Below are positions 37,330-45,158 of a DNA stretch of 64,000 nucleotides, piece after piece. Origin of the DNA: Corynebacterium occultum (lineage in GTDB: Bacteria; Actinomycetota; Actinomycetes; Mycobacteriales; Mycobacteriaceae). Under the pieces are notes generated by a model, which was not told where the DNA came from, did not search any database, and saw only the letters and a list, made by a program, of their open reading frames with translations. Position numbers and translations under genes: made by a program. Within the stretch, counting starts at the first letter, position 1; each line of letters starts with the position of its first letter. Location: NCBI RefSeq assembly GCF_009734425.1, contig NZ_CP046455.1, positions 186,001 through 250,000 on the forward strand. Reading direction: 5' to 3'.

Positions 37330-37367
37330 TAGGCCTGCCCCAGACCCTCCGGTCTGGGGCAGGCCTA
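37330..37367 (+). terminator. Rho-independent terminator after catC
   Basis: TAGGCCTGCCCCAGACC pairs exactly with GGTCTGGGGCAGGCCTA around a CTCC loop, followed by TTTCT. It lies between catC and the convergent LysR gene and can serve both. Confidence 0.85.
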
Positions 37368-37401
37368 TTTCTGGGGTTAAGCACCACAATAGTGATGGTG
37401 G

Positions 37402-38283
37402 TCAGTGCTGAGACACCACGGCATCGACTGCGCTTTTCAGGAGCTGAGAAGGATTTTTGGTACGCCAGGCGATCGCGGACTCCATGGACGGCAGGTCTTC
37501 ATCCGCGAAAGGGATCAAAGAGACGTCGGAAGAGATTGTGGTTACGCCGGTCACGGAGATGGAAATTCCTTGACCACCAGCCACTAACGCCAGGGTGGCA
37601 TAGGAATCAGCAGCTTCCTTGACCACTCGTGGGCTAAATCCCGCAGTCTCGCACACTGACTCGATCAGTCTGAGTAGGGCAGACCCACTGTAGCGGCGGG
37701 GAATGATGAAACCCTCGTTTTCCAACTCGGCGACGTGAATGCTGTCCCTGCTGGCAAAAGGGTGGTCGGAAGCCACCGCGAGCAGCGGCTGATGAGAGGT
37801 GATCTTCCTGGCGCTCAAATCGGGGTGTTCAAAGGGGAGCAGCACATGTCCGGCGTCGAGCTTTCCGTCGAGTACTGCCGCGGTGACCTGGGAAGAATTT
37901 TCGAACTGTTGGACACCTAGATCCACCCCTGGATGTGTATCGGAGATGGCACGCAGCATCCTGGGAAGGAGTGCCCCGCCGGTCATTCCCGAGGCACCTA
38001 ACACCAAGCGGCCGACCCCACTATGTTCGGCATTGCGGACATTGTGCACGGCGCTGTCGACCGCAGCGAAAATATTCTTCACTTCTTCCGCTAACACCTC
38101 GCCGGCAGGGGTCAGTCGCGCTCCGCGGGGGTGGCGTTCAAATAGCTGGACCCCCAATTGCTTCTCCAGCTGGTGGATTTGCTTGGTCAGGGGAGGCTGG
38201 GCAATGAATAACCGGGCAGCCGCCCGCCCGAAATGTAGTTCTTCGGACAGTACGAGAAATGACTGCAGCAAACGTAGCTCCAT
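37402..38283 (-). CDS. LysR-family regulator (CatR/BenM-like)
   Basis: A 293-residue LysR-type regulator. The N-terminal winged HTH is MELRLLQSFLVLSEELHFGR...LFIAQPPLTKQIHQLEKQLG, whose EELHFGRAAARLFIAQPPLT signature is shared with CatR/BenM/ClcR regulators of ortho-cleavage pathways. The effector-binding domain covers about 90-290. These activators normally sense muconate or a related acid. AAGGGGG lies 5 nt before the ATG. It converges with catC and is 82 bp downstream of the lyase gene on the same strand. Candidate operators lie before catI and the transporter gene. Confidence 0.85.
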   Translation of the reverse strand: MELRLLQSFLVLSEELHFGRAAARLFIAQPPLTKQIHQLEKQLGVQLFERHPRGARLTPAGEVLAEEVKNIFAAVDSAVHNVRNAEHSGVGRLVLGASGMTGGALLPRMLRAISDTHPGVDLGVQQFENSSQVTAAVLDGKLDAGHVLLPFEHPDLSARKITSHQPLLAVASDHPFASRDSIHVAELENEGFIIPRRYSGSALLRLIESVCETAGFSPRVVKEAADSYATLALVAGGQGISISVTGVTTISSDVSLIPFADEDLPSMESAIAWRTKNPSQLLKSAVDAVVSQH

Positions 38284-38365
38284 CTTTACCCCCTTCTCGA
38301 GTACTGGAACATCTCACGACGATAGCTAAAACATCTTCCTAAAAGGTGGGAATGCTTCTGGTTCC

Positions 38366-39181
38366 TCAATGCCGGGTGGTCCCAAGAATGCGCTGGGCGC
38401 GCAGAATCACCGGGCGATCCACCATCTGTCCATTGAGGGAGGTGACGGCATCCCCAACTGCCACCACCTGCCGGGCCCACTCAACCTCTTCCCTGGTGGG
38501 CAAGAAGGCAGCCGTGACGGGGGCAAGCTGCACCGGATGAATGCACAACATGCCACCGAACCCATCCCGCCGAGCGCGTTGAGCAGCGCGCTCGATTATC
38601 TCAGAGTTGCGGAAATCGAGGCAGGGAGAGTCGAGAGGGGAGGGGAGGCCGGCAGCTGATGAAGCGATGACCAGCTGTGCGCGGACCGCATCGATGGTGG
38701 ATGAGTCAGGTTCGCACCCCAGCTCGGTAGAGAGATCAACCGCCCCCAGGGACAATCTGCGGATGCGGGGGTGGGGGGCGATCGTATGGAGATCGCGTAC
38801 ACCTCGGGCGGTTTCGATCAGTCCGATAATTCCATTCTCCCCGGGTAGGGAATCCAGGGGAGTGTCGGTGGTGAGTTTGGGAACCATGACGGTGAACTCG
38901 GGGAGATCCGGGGAAGTGCTCAGCCTCGCCAGCTCCGCCAGGTCGGCTTGACCTGTCTCTGTTGCCGGGTCATTGACCCGGATGACAATCCCGGTTCGCT
39001 CTTGAGCGTTTGAAAGTAGAGTGCCCAGCGAATTCCTGGCCTGGGATTTGGCATCAGGAGCCACCGCATCCTCCAGATCAAGAATGATGATCTCGGCATT
39101 GCTGGCTAATGCCTTGGCTGATCGATCTGGCCGGTCGGCCGGGCAGAACAGGGCAGTGTGACCGAAAAGTATTGAGTCCAT
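38366..39181 (-). CDS. CitE-like (HpcH/HpaI) acyl-CoA lyase, probable citramalyl-CoA lyase
   Basis: A 271-residue TIM-barrel lyase of the CitE family. Visible motifs are LFCPADRPDRSAKAL, IIILDLEDAVAP, the metal/CoA-binding GLIETARGV, SLGAVDLSTELG and MLCIHPVQLAPV. This arrangement is that of stand-alone CitE-like lyases such as mycobacterial Rv2498c, which cleaves (R)-citramalyl-CoA to acetyl-CoA and pyruvate. A GAGGAAAT stretch directly precedes the ATG. It is divergent from the acyl-CoA dehydrogenase gene, which encodes the step two before it in the proposed route. Malyl- or methylmalyl-CoA specificity cannot be excluded. Confidence 0.78.
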   Translation of the reverse strand: MDSILFGHTALFCPADRPDRSAKALASNAEIIILDLEDAVAPDAKSQARNSLGTLLSNAQERTGIVIRVNDPATETGQADLAELARLSTSPDLPEFTVMVPKLTTDTPLDSLPGENGIIGLIETARGVRDLHTIAPHPRIRRLSLGAVDLSTELGCEPDSSTIDAVRAQLVIASSAAGLPSPLDSPCLDFRNSEIIERAAQRARRDGFGGMLCIHPVQLAPVTAAFLPTREEVEWARQVVAVGDAVTSLNGQMVDRPVILRAQRILGTTRH

Positions 39182-39254
39182 ATTTCCTCACTATATTGGT
39201 TTGAACCGCATTTGAACAGGTATTTTCATAAAGCTTGCACCTTCCCTAACATTC

Positions 39255-39264
39255 TAATATATTA
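39255..39264. promoter_or_regulatory. Palindromic AT element between lyase and dehydrogenase genes
   Basis: TTCTAATATATTATCG contains the perfect palindrome TAATATATTA. A similar TTCTTAATATATCAACC occurs upstream of the GntR gene (about 41937-41953), and CCAATATATTTC lies before the MaoC gene (about 40599-40610). A shared operator for the GntR regulator is possible. Confidence 0.35.
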
Positions 39265-39340
39265 TCGTCTCATGAGGTTTGGATCACAACGTGTTCCTGA
39301 TCCCGCTTCAATCACAAGCTGCCATTGAAAGGTGAAGACC

Positions 39341-40588
39341 ATGCTCCTGAATGAACGAGATGACCTGTACGTGGACACTATTGATGCAGGCAATATTGAT
39401 GACCTGGAGGATTCTGCCGTGATTTTTCGTGACCGACCCAGCTTTCAGCAGTTGCGTACCCGAGTCCGTGATCTCTGCGCTGGTTTTCCGGATGAGTACT
39501 GGCGGGAAAAGGACCTTCATCGCGAGTATCCGCAGGAGTTCGTGGATGCCATGACGGAGGATGGGCTACTCGCGGCTCTTATTCCAGAGGAATATGGCGG
39601 GCTGGGTCTCGGAATCTCTGAGGCCTCAATCATCATGGAGGAAATTAACCGCTCGGGCGGCCACGCAGCCGCATGCCACGCACAGCTCTACACCATGAAG
39701 GCCGTGCTCAATCATGGATCTCAATGGCAGAAAGACGTTTATCTGCCAGGTATCGCGGACGGATCAATTCGCCTGCAGGCCTTCTCGATCACGGAGGAGA
39801 TCTCCGGGTCGAATACCTCCGCCATCCAGACCCGCGCCATCCGGGACGGCGATGACTGGGTTATCACCGGCCACAAGAACTGGACGAGTCGAGTCGATGA
39901 GTCTGACCTGCTCCTGGTGCTCACCCGCACCAGTGACTTTGATCCAGAGGACCGCAACGGTGGCCTGACACTGTTCCTGGTGGATCTGCGCGAAGTGCGG
40001 GCCGAGCAGCCAGAAGCTTTTCGCCCTCAAAAGGTTCGCACGATGTTCAACTATGCGACGAACGAGGTGACCTATGACGGCATGCGTGTTCCTTCCTCTG
40101 CGGTTGTGGGCCAGGTTGGACGGGGTTTCCGCTACGTCATTGACGGGTGGAACATGGAACGTGTTTTGTTGGCAGCTGAAGCCATCGGCGATGGCTACTG
40201 GTTCATTGATCGAGCTGGCTCCTATGCCTCAACCCGTGAGGTTTTCGGCCGGAAGATCGGGGTGAACCAGGGGGTCCAATTCCCCATCGTGGACGCTTAT
40301 ATGAAGGTGCGTGCGGCGGACGCGGTGCGCTGGGAGGCATGCGCTCTCGCGGATAACGATGCCCCCGTCGGGGCGGAGGCCAACATGGCTAAGCACCTGG
40401 CATCAGAGGCCTCCTGGGAGGCTGCGAATGTCTGCCTCAACACCTACGGCGGTTATGGTTTCGTCGACCAATATGACGTCGAGAGGAAATTCCGCGAGAC
40501 CCGGATGTACCAGGTCGCTCCCGTCAACAACAACCTCATCAAGGCCTTCATTGGTTCGAAGGTCCTGAACCTGCCGCGCACTTACTGA
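39341..40588 (+). CDS. Acyl-CoA dehydrogenase, probable methylsuccinyl-CoA or related branched substrate
   Basis: A 415-residue flavin acyl-CoA dehydrogenase. The N-terminal helical domain has LLAALIPEEYGGLGLGISEA, and the middle domain has FSITEEISGSNTSAI and GHKNWTSRVDESD. The C-terminal domain carries VCLNTYGGYGFVDQYDVERK. The catalytic base of short/medium-chain enzymes (YEGT) is absent; here the segment is MYQVAPVNNN. A glutamate is present in NMERVLLAAE (Glu273), where isovaleryl- and long-chain enzymes keep theirs. GAAAGG supports ATG 39341 over GTG 39332. MaoC follows after 48 nt. The context suggests methylsuccinyl-CoA as substrate; this is inferred. Confidence 0.83.
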   Translation: MLLNERDDLYVDTIDAGNIDDLEDSAVIFRDRPSFQQLRTRVRDLCAGFPDEYWREKDLHREYPQEFVDAMTEDGLLAALIPEEYGGLGLGISEASIIMEEINRSGGHAAACHAQLYTMKAVLNHGSQWQKDVYLPGIADGSIRLQAFSITEEISGSNTSAIQTRAIRDGDDWVITGHKNWTSRVDESDLLLVLTRTSDFDPEDRNGGLTLFLVDLREVRAEQPEAFRPQKVRTMFNYATNEVTYDGMRVPSSAVVGQVGRGFRYVIDGWNMERVLLAAEAIGDGYWFIDRAGSYASTREVFGRKIGVNQGVQFPIVDAYMKVRAADAVRWEACALADNDAPVGAEANMAKHLASEASWEAANVCLNTYGGYGFVDQYDVERKFRETRMYQVAPVNNNLIKAFIGSKVLNLPRTY

Positions 40589-40636
40589 TGTTTCGACCCA
40601 ATATATTTCACATAATGCTAGTGGGAGAGATCGCTG

Positions 40637-41191
40637 ATGACTGAAAGAAGAGTTTCCACCGACGGCTGGCGGGGACGTTTTTATGAGGACATGGAAGTCG
40701 GTGATGTGTATAAGCATCCGCTGGGGCGAACCGTCATGCCGGTCGATAACTCATGGATGACCCTCCTGACACAGAACACGGCCCCGATTCACTTCGATGT
40801 GCACTACGCCTCGAAAACCGAGTTCGGGCAACCGCTAGTTGATTCCACTTTCACGCTGGCACTGGTCACAGGGCAATCAGTGACGGATATCTCGATGAAC
40901 GTCATGGCGAACCTGGGTTGGGATCGAGTGCGACTGCCCAATCCTGTATTTGAGGGAGACACCATTTACTCCCAGTCGGAGGTGCTCTCTAAGCGAGAGT
41001 CCTCCTCGCGTGAGACGGTGGGAATTATTGTTGTCCGAACGATCGGATTCAACCAGAAGGGGGTCATCGTGATCACCTTCGAACGCACCATCATGGTCTA
41101 CAAACGCGCCCACAGCCCCGGTCATGCCAGCGTTGATCCGGTGTGGGACGACCGGGCTCTCAAAGCCGCCGGACTCACCCAGGACGAGTAG
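40637..41191 (+). CDS. MaoC-type hydratase, probable itaconyl-/mesaconyl-CoA hydratase
   Basis: A 184-residue single hot-dog-domain hydratase. The sequence RGRFYEDMEVGDVYKHPLGR, the active-site region LLTQNTAPIHFDVHYA and NLGWDRVRLPNPVFEGDTIY closely resemble mycobacterial Rv2499c, assigned to hydration of itaconyl-CoA-type substrates. The Asp of the usual GDxNPIH motif is Asn here, as I recall for that subgroup. GGGAGAG precedes ATG 40637. With the dehydrogenase upstream and the divergent lyase it forms a complete oxidise-hydrate-cleave module. A hairpin at 41212-41231 follows. Confidence 0.82.
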   Translation: MTERRVSTDGWRGRFYEDMEVGDVYKHPLGRTVMPVDNSWMTLLTQNTAPIHFDVHYASKTEFGQPLVDSTFTLALVTGQSVTDISMNVMANLGWDRVRLPNPVFEGDTIYSQSEVLSKRESSSRETVGIIVVRTIGFNQKGVIVITFERTIMVYKRAHSPGHASVDPVWDDRALKAAGLTQDE

Positions 41192-41211
41192 CTAATTCCC
41201 CGCCCTCATAC

Positions 41212-41231
41212 AGAGCCGGTTAATCGGCTCT
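41212..41231. terminator. Hairpin between MaoC and GntR genes
   Basis: AGAGCCG and CGGCTCT form a 7-bp stem with a GTTAAT loop. It overlaps the stop codon region of the convergent GntR gene. Probably a modest bidirectional terminator. Confidence 0.4.
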
Positions 41232-41888
41232 TCGGGCGAAGCTCTCTGCAAGCAGTTCGCCTGCGTTCGTCATGTGTGTAGCCATGGCTGCGCGGGCTTT
41301 TGCGCTGTCCTGCTCCCGGAAGGCTGCGGTGATGGCTTCGTGGTCATGTGCGGAGGCATCGACCCACCCCCCGACGGAGGAGTAGAACGAACGGGGGACA
41401 TAACGGCTGATAATTCCCAGTATGTGCGCTAATTTCGGTGAGTTAGCCATATGGGTGATCTGCCGGTGGAAGGCGTGGTTGCGTTCTTCCACGGACTGCC
41501 AGTCGTGGCGCTTGGCGGCAGCCAGGAGTTCAAAGTGGACAGCTTCAAGCTCGTTGACCTGCTCCTCGGAGGAATTGCTGACGGCGCGCGAGGCTATTTC
41601 TCCTGCCACAAGAGCGTGAGCGCTAAAAATGTCCCTGATATCCTGCGCAGTGAGGGAAGCGACGACAAATCCCACACCTGGTTTTGTGGTCAGAAACCCC
41701 TCAGATTTGAGGGTCTGAAGAGCTTCGCGTGCGGGGGTCTGCGAAACTCCAAGTTCCCGCCCGACATCTTCTGGCCTTACCACTGAGCCTGCCGCAAGCT
41801 GCTTGGACAGGATTTGTTCGCGGACCTGGACCTCAACCTTTGCCGACAGGCTTCCCCGCTTCTTGCTCTGGGTTGGTGGAGGGTTCAC
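41220..41888 (-). CDS. GntR-family (FadR/FCD subgroup) regulator
   Basis: A 222-residue GntR regulator. The winged HTH at about residues 15-78 includes KVEVQVREQILSKQLAAGSV, GRELGVSQTPAREALQTLKS and EGFLTTKPGVGFVV. The C-terminal all-helical FCD effector domain has the metal-binding pattern RNHAFHRQI...DASAHDHEAITAA. Start GTG 41888 with AAAGGA 6 nt upstream. It converges with MaoC and closes the cluster, so control of the lyase/dehydrogenase/hydratase genes by an acyl-CoA or organic acid is likely, possibly through the TAATATATTA-like elements. Confidence 0.85.
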   Translation of the reverse strand: MNPPPTQSKKRGSLSAKVEVQVREQILSKQLAAGSVVRPEDVGRELGVSQTPAREALQTLKSEGFLTTKPGVGFVVASLTAQDIRDIFSAHALVAGEIASRAVSNSSEEQVNELEAVHFELLAAAKRHDWQSVEERNHAFHRQITHMANSPKLAHILGIISRYVPRSFYSSVGGWVDASAHDHEAITAAFREQDSAKARAAMATHMTNAGELLAESFARRAD

Positions 41889-42104
41889 GAAGGATCCTTT
41901 ACTCTTGGCGGTGTCAGAGGGGTCAGGCGAGAAGTTCTTAATATATCAACCTACTGGGAAGTTCACGGGGGAGCCTTTTCTGCTCCCCACCCAACTTTGC
42001 AACGCCCTCAATATAAACGGCCATGAGTGACGTTTAAGATACCCAATAAATACCATTTATCTCTCTGGGGGAAATGGCCCTGGCCGGTATCAGGGATCCG
42101 GAAA

Positions 42105-42498
42105 CTAATCCCATTCTGCCTCTTGCCCCTCATAGCGCACCGCGCTCACTGAACCTGATTCCGAGGCCAGGTGGATCTGCTGCCCCGGCAGGATATCGGT
42201 GTTGTGGGCGGCAACGGCGAGCCAGCGGTCGTCGATAAGCGAGACGACGAAGATGAACACCCCACGCCGCTCCCCACCCAGCTGCCCGCTCATCCGCGAG
42301 CAACCGCACCCTGGTTTTCTCGAACTGCAGGTTGGTGGCGGGAAACATGTCGCGGAAGCTGATGGCGTGGTTGTGCTTGATCTGGCGCTGACCGTGCCAC
42401 CAGAAACCGACGACATTGACAAAATCAGCGTCTGGTGTGAAAACCGCAGCTAATTCGGCGGCAGAAGCCTGGTTCCAGGCATCGCGGAAACCTTCCAC
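42105..42498 (-). pseudogene. SgcJ/EcaC-type NTF2-like protein, frameshifted
   Basis: On the minus strand the first frame reads VEGFRDAWNQASAAELAAVF, then TPDADFVNVVGFWWHGQRQI and continues to RVRLLADERAA. The second frame continues from about 42290 with ERRGVFIFVVSLIDDRWLAV to a stop at 42105. Joined, they give an NTF2-like DUF4440/SgcJ-EcaC domain of normal length. The shift lies in a G-rich run, so a sequencing or assembly error is possible. GTG 42498 is 12 nt after the M13 peptidase stop, suggesting one operon. Confidence 0.65.
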
Positions 42499-42510
42499 CA
42501 AACCCAGGGC

Positions 42511-44460
42511 TCACCAGATCGTCACACGCTGCTCAGGTGCCAGGTACATCTCGGACTCCGGGGTGATTTCCGGGAAGGCCTCGTAGAACTCAGCGATATT
42601 CGCGGCGATCTGGTTACAGCGGAACTCGGCGGGGGAGTGCGGGTCAATCGCCAGGTACTGGGTGGCCAGTTCGGGGCGGATGGCGGTGCGCCAGACCCGG
42701 GCCCAGGCGAGGAAGAGCCGCTGGATGCCATTGAACTCACGCTCACCCAGCTTCGGGTCAGCCCCCTCCGCCTCGAATTTCTGAACCGGGGAGGTTTCGA
42801 AGGTGAGCCCCTGGTCGGCGAGGTAGCGACGGTAGGCCACCACGGCGATGCCGAGTCCACCGAGGTCACCGATGTTCTCGCCGAGAGTGAAGGAACCATT
42901 CACACCGGCGGTCTCCACCCCGGTCTGCTTCAGCACCGAGGGCACCAGGCCGTTGAATTGGGCGACCAGCTGGTCGGTGAGTTCGGTGAAGGCGGCGCGG
43001 TCCGCATCGGACCACCAGGAGTTGAGGTTGCCGTCCCCGTCATACTGGCTGCCCTGGTCATCAAAACCGTGGCCGATCTCATGACCGATGACCGCACCGA
43101 TGGCACCGAAGTTTTCGGCCGCCTCGGTATCGGGGGAGTAGAAGGGGGCACGCAGGATGGCAGCGGGGAAGGTGATGTCATTGACCACCGGGTTATAGAA
43201 GGCATTCACGGTCTGCGGGGTGGCGAACCATTCATCCCGGTCCGCCGGCTCACCGATCTTGTTCAGCTCATAGTCATGCAGGAAAGCGGTGGCCTTGCGG
43301 ACATTGGCCAGCAGCTGCGACCCACCGGCGGCAACCTCCAGACCCTCATAGCTACGCCACTGCTCGGGGTAACCGATCTTGGCCTGGAACTTATCCAGCT
43401 TGGCCAGGGCGCGCTCCCGGGTTTCCGGGGTCATCCAGGCCAGGTTGGTAATGCGTTCACGGTAGGCCTCGGTGAGGTAGCTGACCAGCTCCAGCATGTT
43501 TGCCTTAGAGGAGGCGGGGAAGTGGCGCTCCACATAGATCTTGCCGATCTCATGCCCCACCAGGCGTTCCGTCAGGGCAACACCACGCTTCCAGCGGTCC
43601 TTCTGCTGGGTGGCCCCGGAAAGACGGGTGCCGTAGAACCCGAAGTTCCTCTCCCCGACCTCCTCCGGCAGGAGACCCGCCCGGGAGCTGAGGATGTGCC
43701 AGGTAGCCCAGAGCTGCCAATCAGCCAAGCGCTCCTCCACCAGCAGGTGGGCGATGTGCTCCGCAGCCGAGGGCATCATGTTGACCACCCGACCCTCCGG
43801 AAGCCCGGCGGCCTCGAGCATGATCTGCAGGGCGCGGGGCAACTCCCCCAGGGTGGTGGGATTGTAGGTCTTGACCGCATCCCGGGAGCTCACCACATCC
43901 CAGTGGCCGGCTGCGATCTCAGTCTCGAGGGCGAGGATGCGTGCGGCGGCGGTGTCCGGATCCATGCCCTGGAGACGGTCACTGCCCAGGAACGTCAACA
44001 TCGAGGCCACATGCTCGCGGTAGGTGGCAAGCGTCTCAGCATGCGCCGCCTCACGGTAGTAGGCTTCATCGGGCAGACCGAGACCGGACTGGATGAGATA
44101 AGCCACGGCGGTGTCACCGGATTCCCCGGCGGAGTCCTTCTCCACCCAGAACCCCACCGGAGCACCCACACCCTCCCGGTCGAGCTCCCCGAGCACCTGC
44201 AGGAAACCCTGGATATCGCTGACCGCGAGGCGGTCCAGGTCCGCATCCAAGGGAGCCAGACCCGCGGCGTTGATCGCCTCGGTGTCCATGAAGGATTTGA
44301 AGAGGGTGCCCGCGCGGCCACCGTCCTCCTTGACGATGGCGTGGACATCCGCCTCGGCGTCGTCGCGAAGCTGGTGGAAGGTGCCGTCGACACCGCGATC
44401 CTCGGGGATCACGTGTTCGGCAAGCCAGGGACCATTGACATAGTGATAAAGATCGTTCAT
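42511..44460 (-). CDS. M13-family (neprilysin-like) zinc endopeptidase
   Basis: A 649-residue PepO-type metallopeptidase. The zinc site is His460-Glu461-x2-His464 in VIGHEIGHGFDDQGSQYD. The substrate-binding NAFYNP motif lies about 65 residues before it, and the GENIGDLGG segment with the third-ligand Glu follows. The N-terminal M13 domain fills the first 400 residues. No signal peptide or membrane anchor is present (MNDLYHYVNGPWLAEHVIPE), so it acts in the cytoplasm, as expected for actinobacterial M13 enzymes. The ATG follows a TAGGAT box at 6 nt, probably leaderless. Confidence 0.9.
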   Translation of the reverse strand: MNDLYHYVNGPWLAEHVIPEDRGVDGTFHQLRDDAEADVHAIVKEDGGRAGTLFKSFMDTEAINAAGLAPLDADLDRLAVSDIQGFLQVLGELDREGVGAPVGFWVEKDSAGESGDTAVAYLIQSGLGLPDEAYYREAAHAETLATYREHVASMLTFLGSDRLQGMDPDTAAARILALETEIAAGHWDVVSSRDAVKTYNPTTLGELPRALQIMLEAAGLPEGRVVNMMPSAAEHIAHLLVEERLADWQLWATWHILSSRAGLLPEEVGERNFGFYGTRLSGATQQKDRWKRGVALTERLVGHEIGKIYVERHFPASSKANMLELVSYLTEAYRERITNLAWMTPETRERALAKLDKFQAKIGYPEQWRSYEGLEVAAGGSQLLANVRKATAFLHDYELNKIGEPADRDEWFATPQTVNAFYNPVVNDITFPAAILRAPFYSPDTEAAENFGAIGAVIGHEIGHGFDDQGSQYDGDGNLNSWWSDADRAAFTELTDQLVAQFNGLVPSVLKQTGVETAGVNGSFTLGENIGDLGGLGIAVVAYRRYLADQGLTFETSPVQKFEAEGADPKLGEREFNGIQRLFLAWARVWRTAIRPELATQYLAIDPHSPAEFRCNQIAANIAEFYEAFPEITPESEMYLAPEQRVTIW

Positions 44461-44466
44461 GCCGCC

Positions 44467-44472
44467 ATCCTA
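44467..44472 (-). promoter_or_regulatory. -10 box of a probable leaderless promoter (M13 peptidase)
   Basis: On the minus strand TAGGAT ends 6 nt before ATG 44460. It faces the divergent leaderless promoter of the membrane-protein gene. Confidence 0.45.
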
Positions 44473-44512
44473 GGTGAAGGAGCGGACTGCTCGGCGGCGG
44501 TTGACGGGCAGG

Positions 44513-44518
44513 TAACCT
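44513..44518 (+). promoter_or_regulatory. -10 box of a probable leaderless promoter (membrane protein-PrsW operon)
   Basis: TAACCT ends 7 nt before ATG 44526 with no Shine-Dalgarno sequence. Confidence 0.45.
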
Positions 44519-44525
44519 GGCACCC

Positions 44526-45158
44526 ATGCCGCAGTACCGTTTCAGCCCGACCCGCGCCGGAAAGCTCTGGTGCGCCATCTTCGCTGTGGCCGCACTTCTC
44601 TTCGCTCTGCCCGGTATCCTCAACCTCCTCACCCCGGAACGGGAAGCCGGCACGGATGAGATCCGGCTCGGCTCCCTCGGCTATGACTGGGAGATGCTGT
44701 TGCATGATGAACAAGGCGAGGTCATCTCCTGTTCCAAGTCCAGCAATGTCATCCTCGGTTACCTCTGGGACTGCGATGGCACCCTGATCCAGTCGCTCCT
44801 GGTGGAAGGCGTGGAAGATGAGGAGGTGACGCTGCGGCGGATGATGCGCGCCAACCTGGCAGAATTCCCGCCCGAGGATGCCCCGGTATTCCGCGAAGGG
44901 GATGCCCGCATGGTCATCGACCCCCGCTACGGCGCAGTCGGCATGTCCCTGGCCGGCAGCGATGAGCGCGAAGGACAGTCCATGATTGTGCTGGTCCACG
45001 GCGGCCCTGAGGTGCCCGAACTGGCGGACGCGGTCTGGTTCCAATTCAGCCGACAGCCACTACCCACGCCGGTGCTGCTGCTACTCGATGACATCACCCC
45101 GAGTGTCCCCGAAAACGATTTCGGCTTCCTCGAGGAACTGCAGATGGAGAATGTATGA
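44526..45158 (+). CDS. Membrane-anchored protein of unknown function, coupled to PrsW
   Basis: A 210-residue protein with one N-terminal transmembrane segment (about 12-36, LWCAIFAVAALLFALPGILN) and a predicted extracytoplasmic domain containing a Cys pair (Cys69 and Cys82 region: VISCSKSSNVILGYLWDCDG). I do not recognise the family. Its stop overlaps the ATG of the PrsW-like protease gene (ATGA), so the two products are made together. It may be a partner or substrate of the protease; this is inference from the overlap only. Confidence 0.65.
   Translation: MPQYRFSPTRAGKLWCAIFAVAALLFALPGILNLLTPEREAGTDEIRLGSLGYDWEMLLHDEQGEVISCSKSSNVILGYLWDCDGTLIQSLLVEGVEDEEVTLRRMMRANLAEFPPEDAPVFREGDARMVIDPRYGAVGMSLAGSDEREGQSMIVLVHGGPEVPELADAVWFQFSRQPLPTPVLLLLDDITPSVPENDFGFLEELQMENV

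Noticed and set aside
42637..44787. 716-codon plus-strand frame antisense to the M13 peptidase
   Set aside because: Gly/His/Val-rich shadow; the peptidase has an intact HExxH site and family length.
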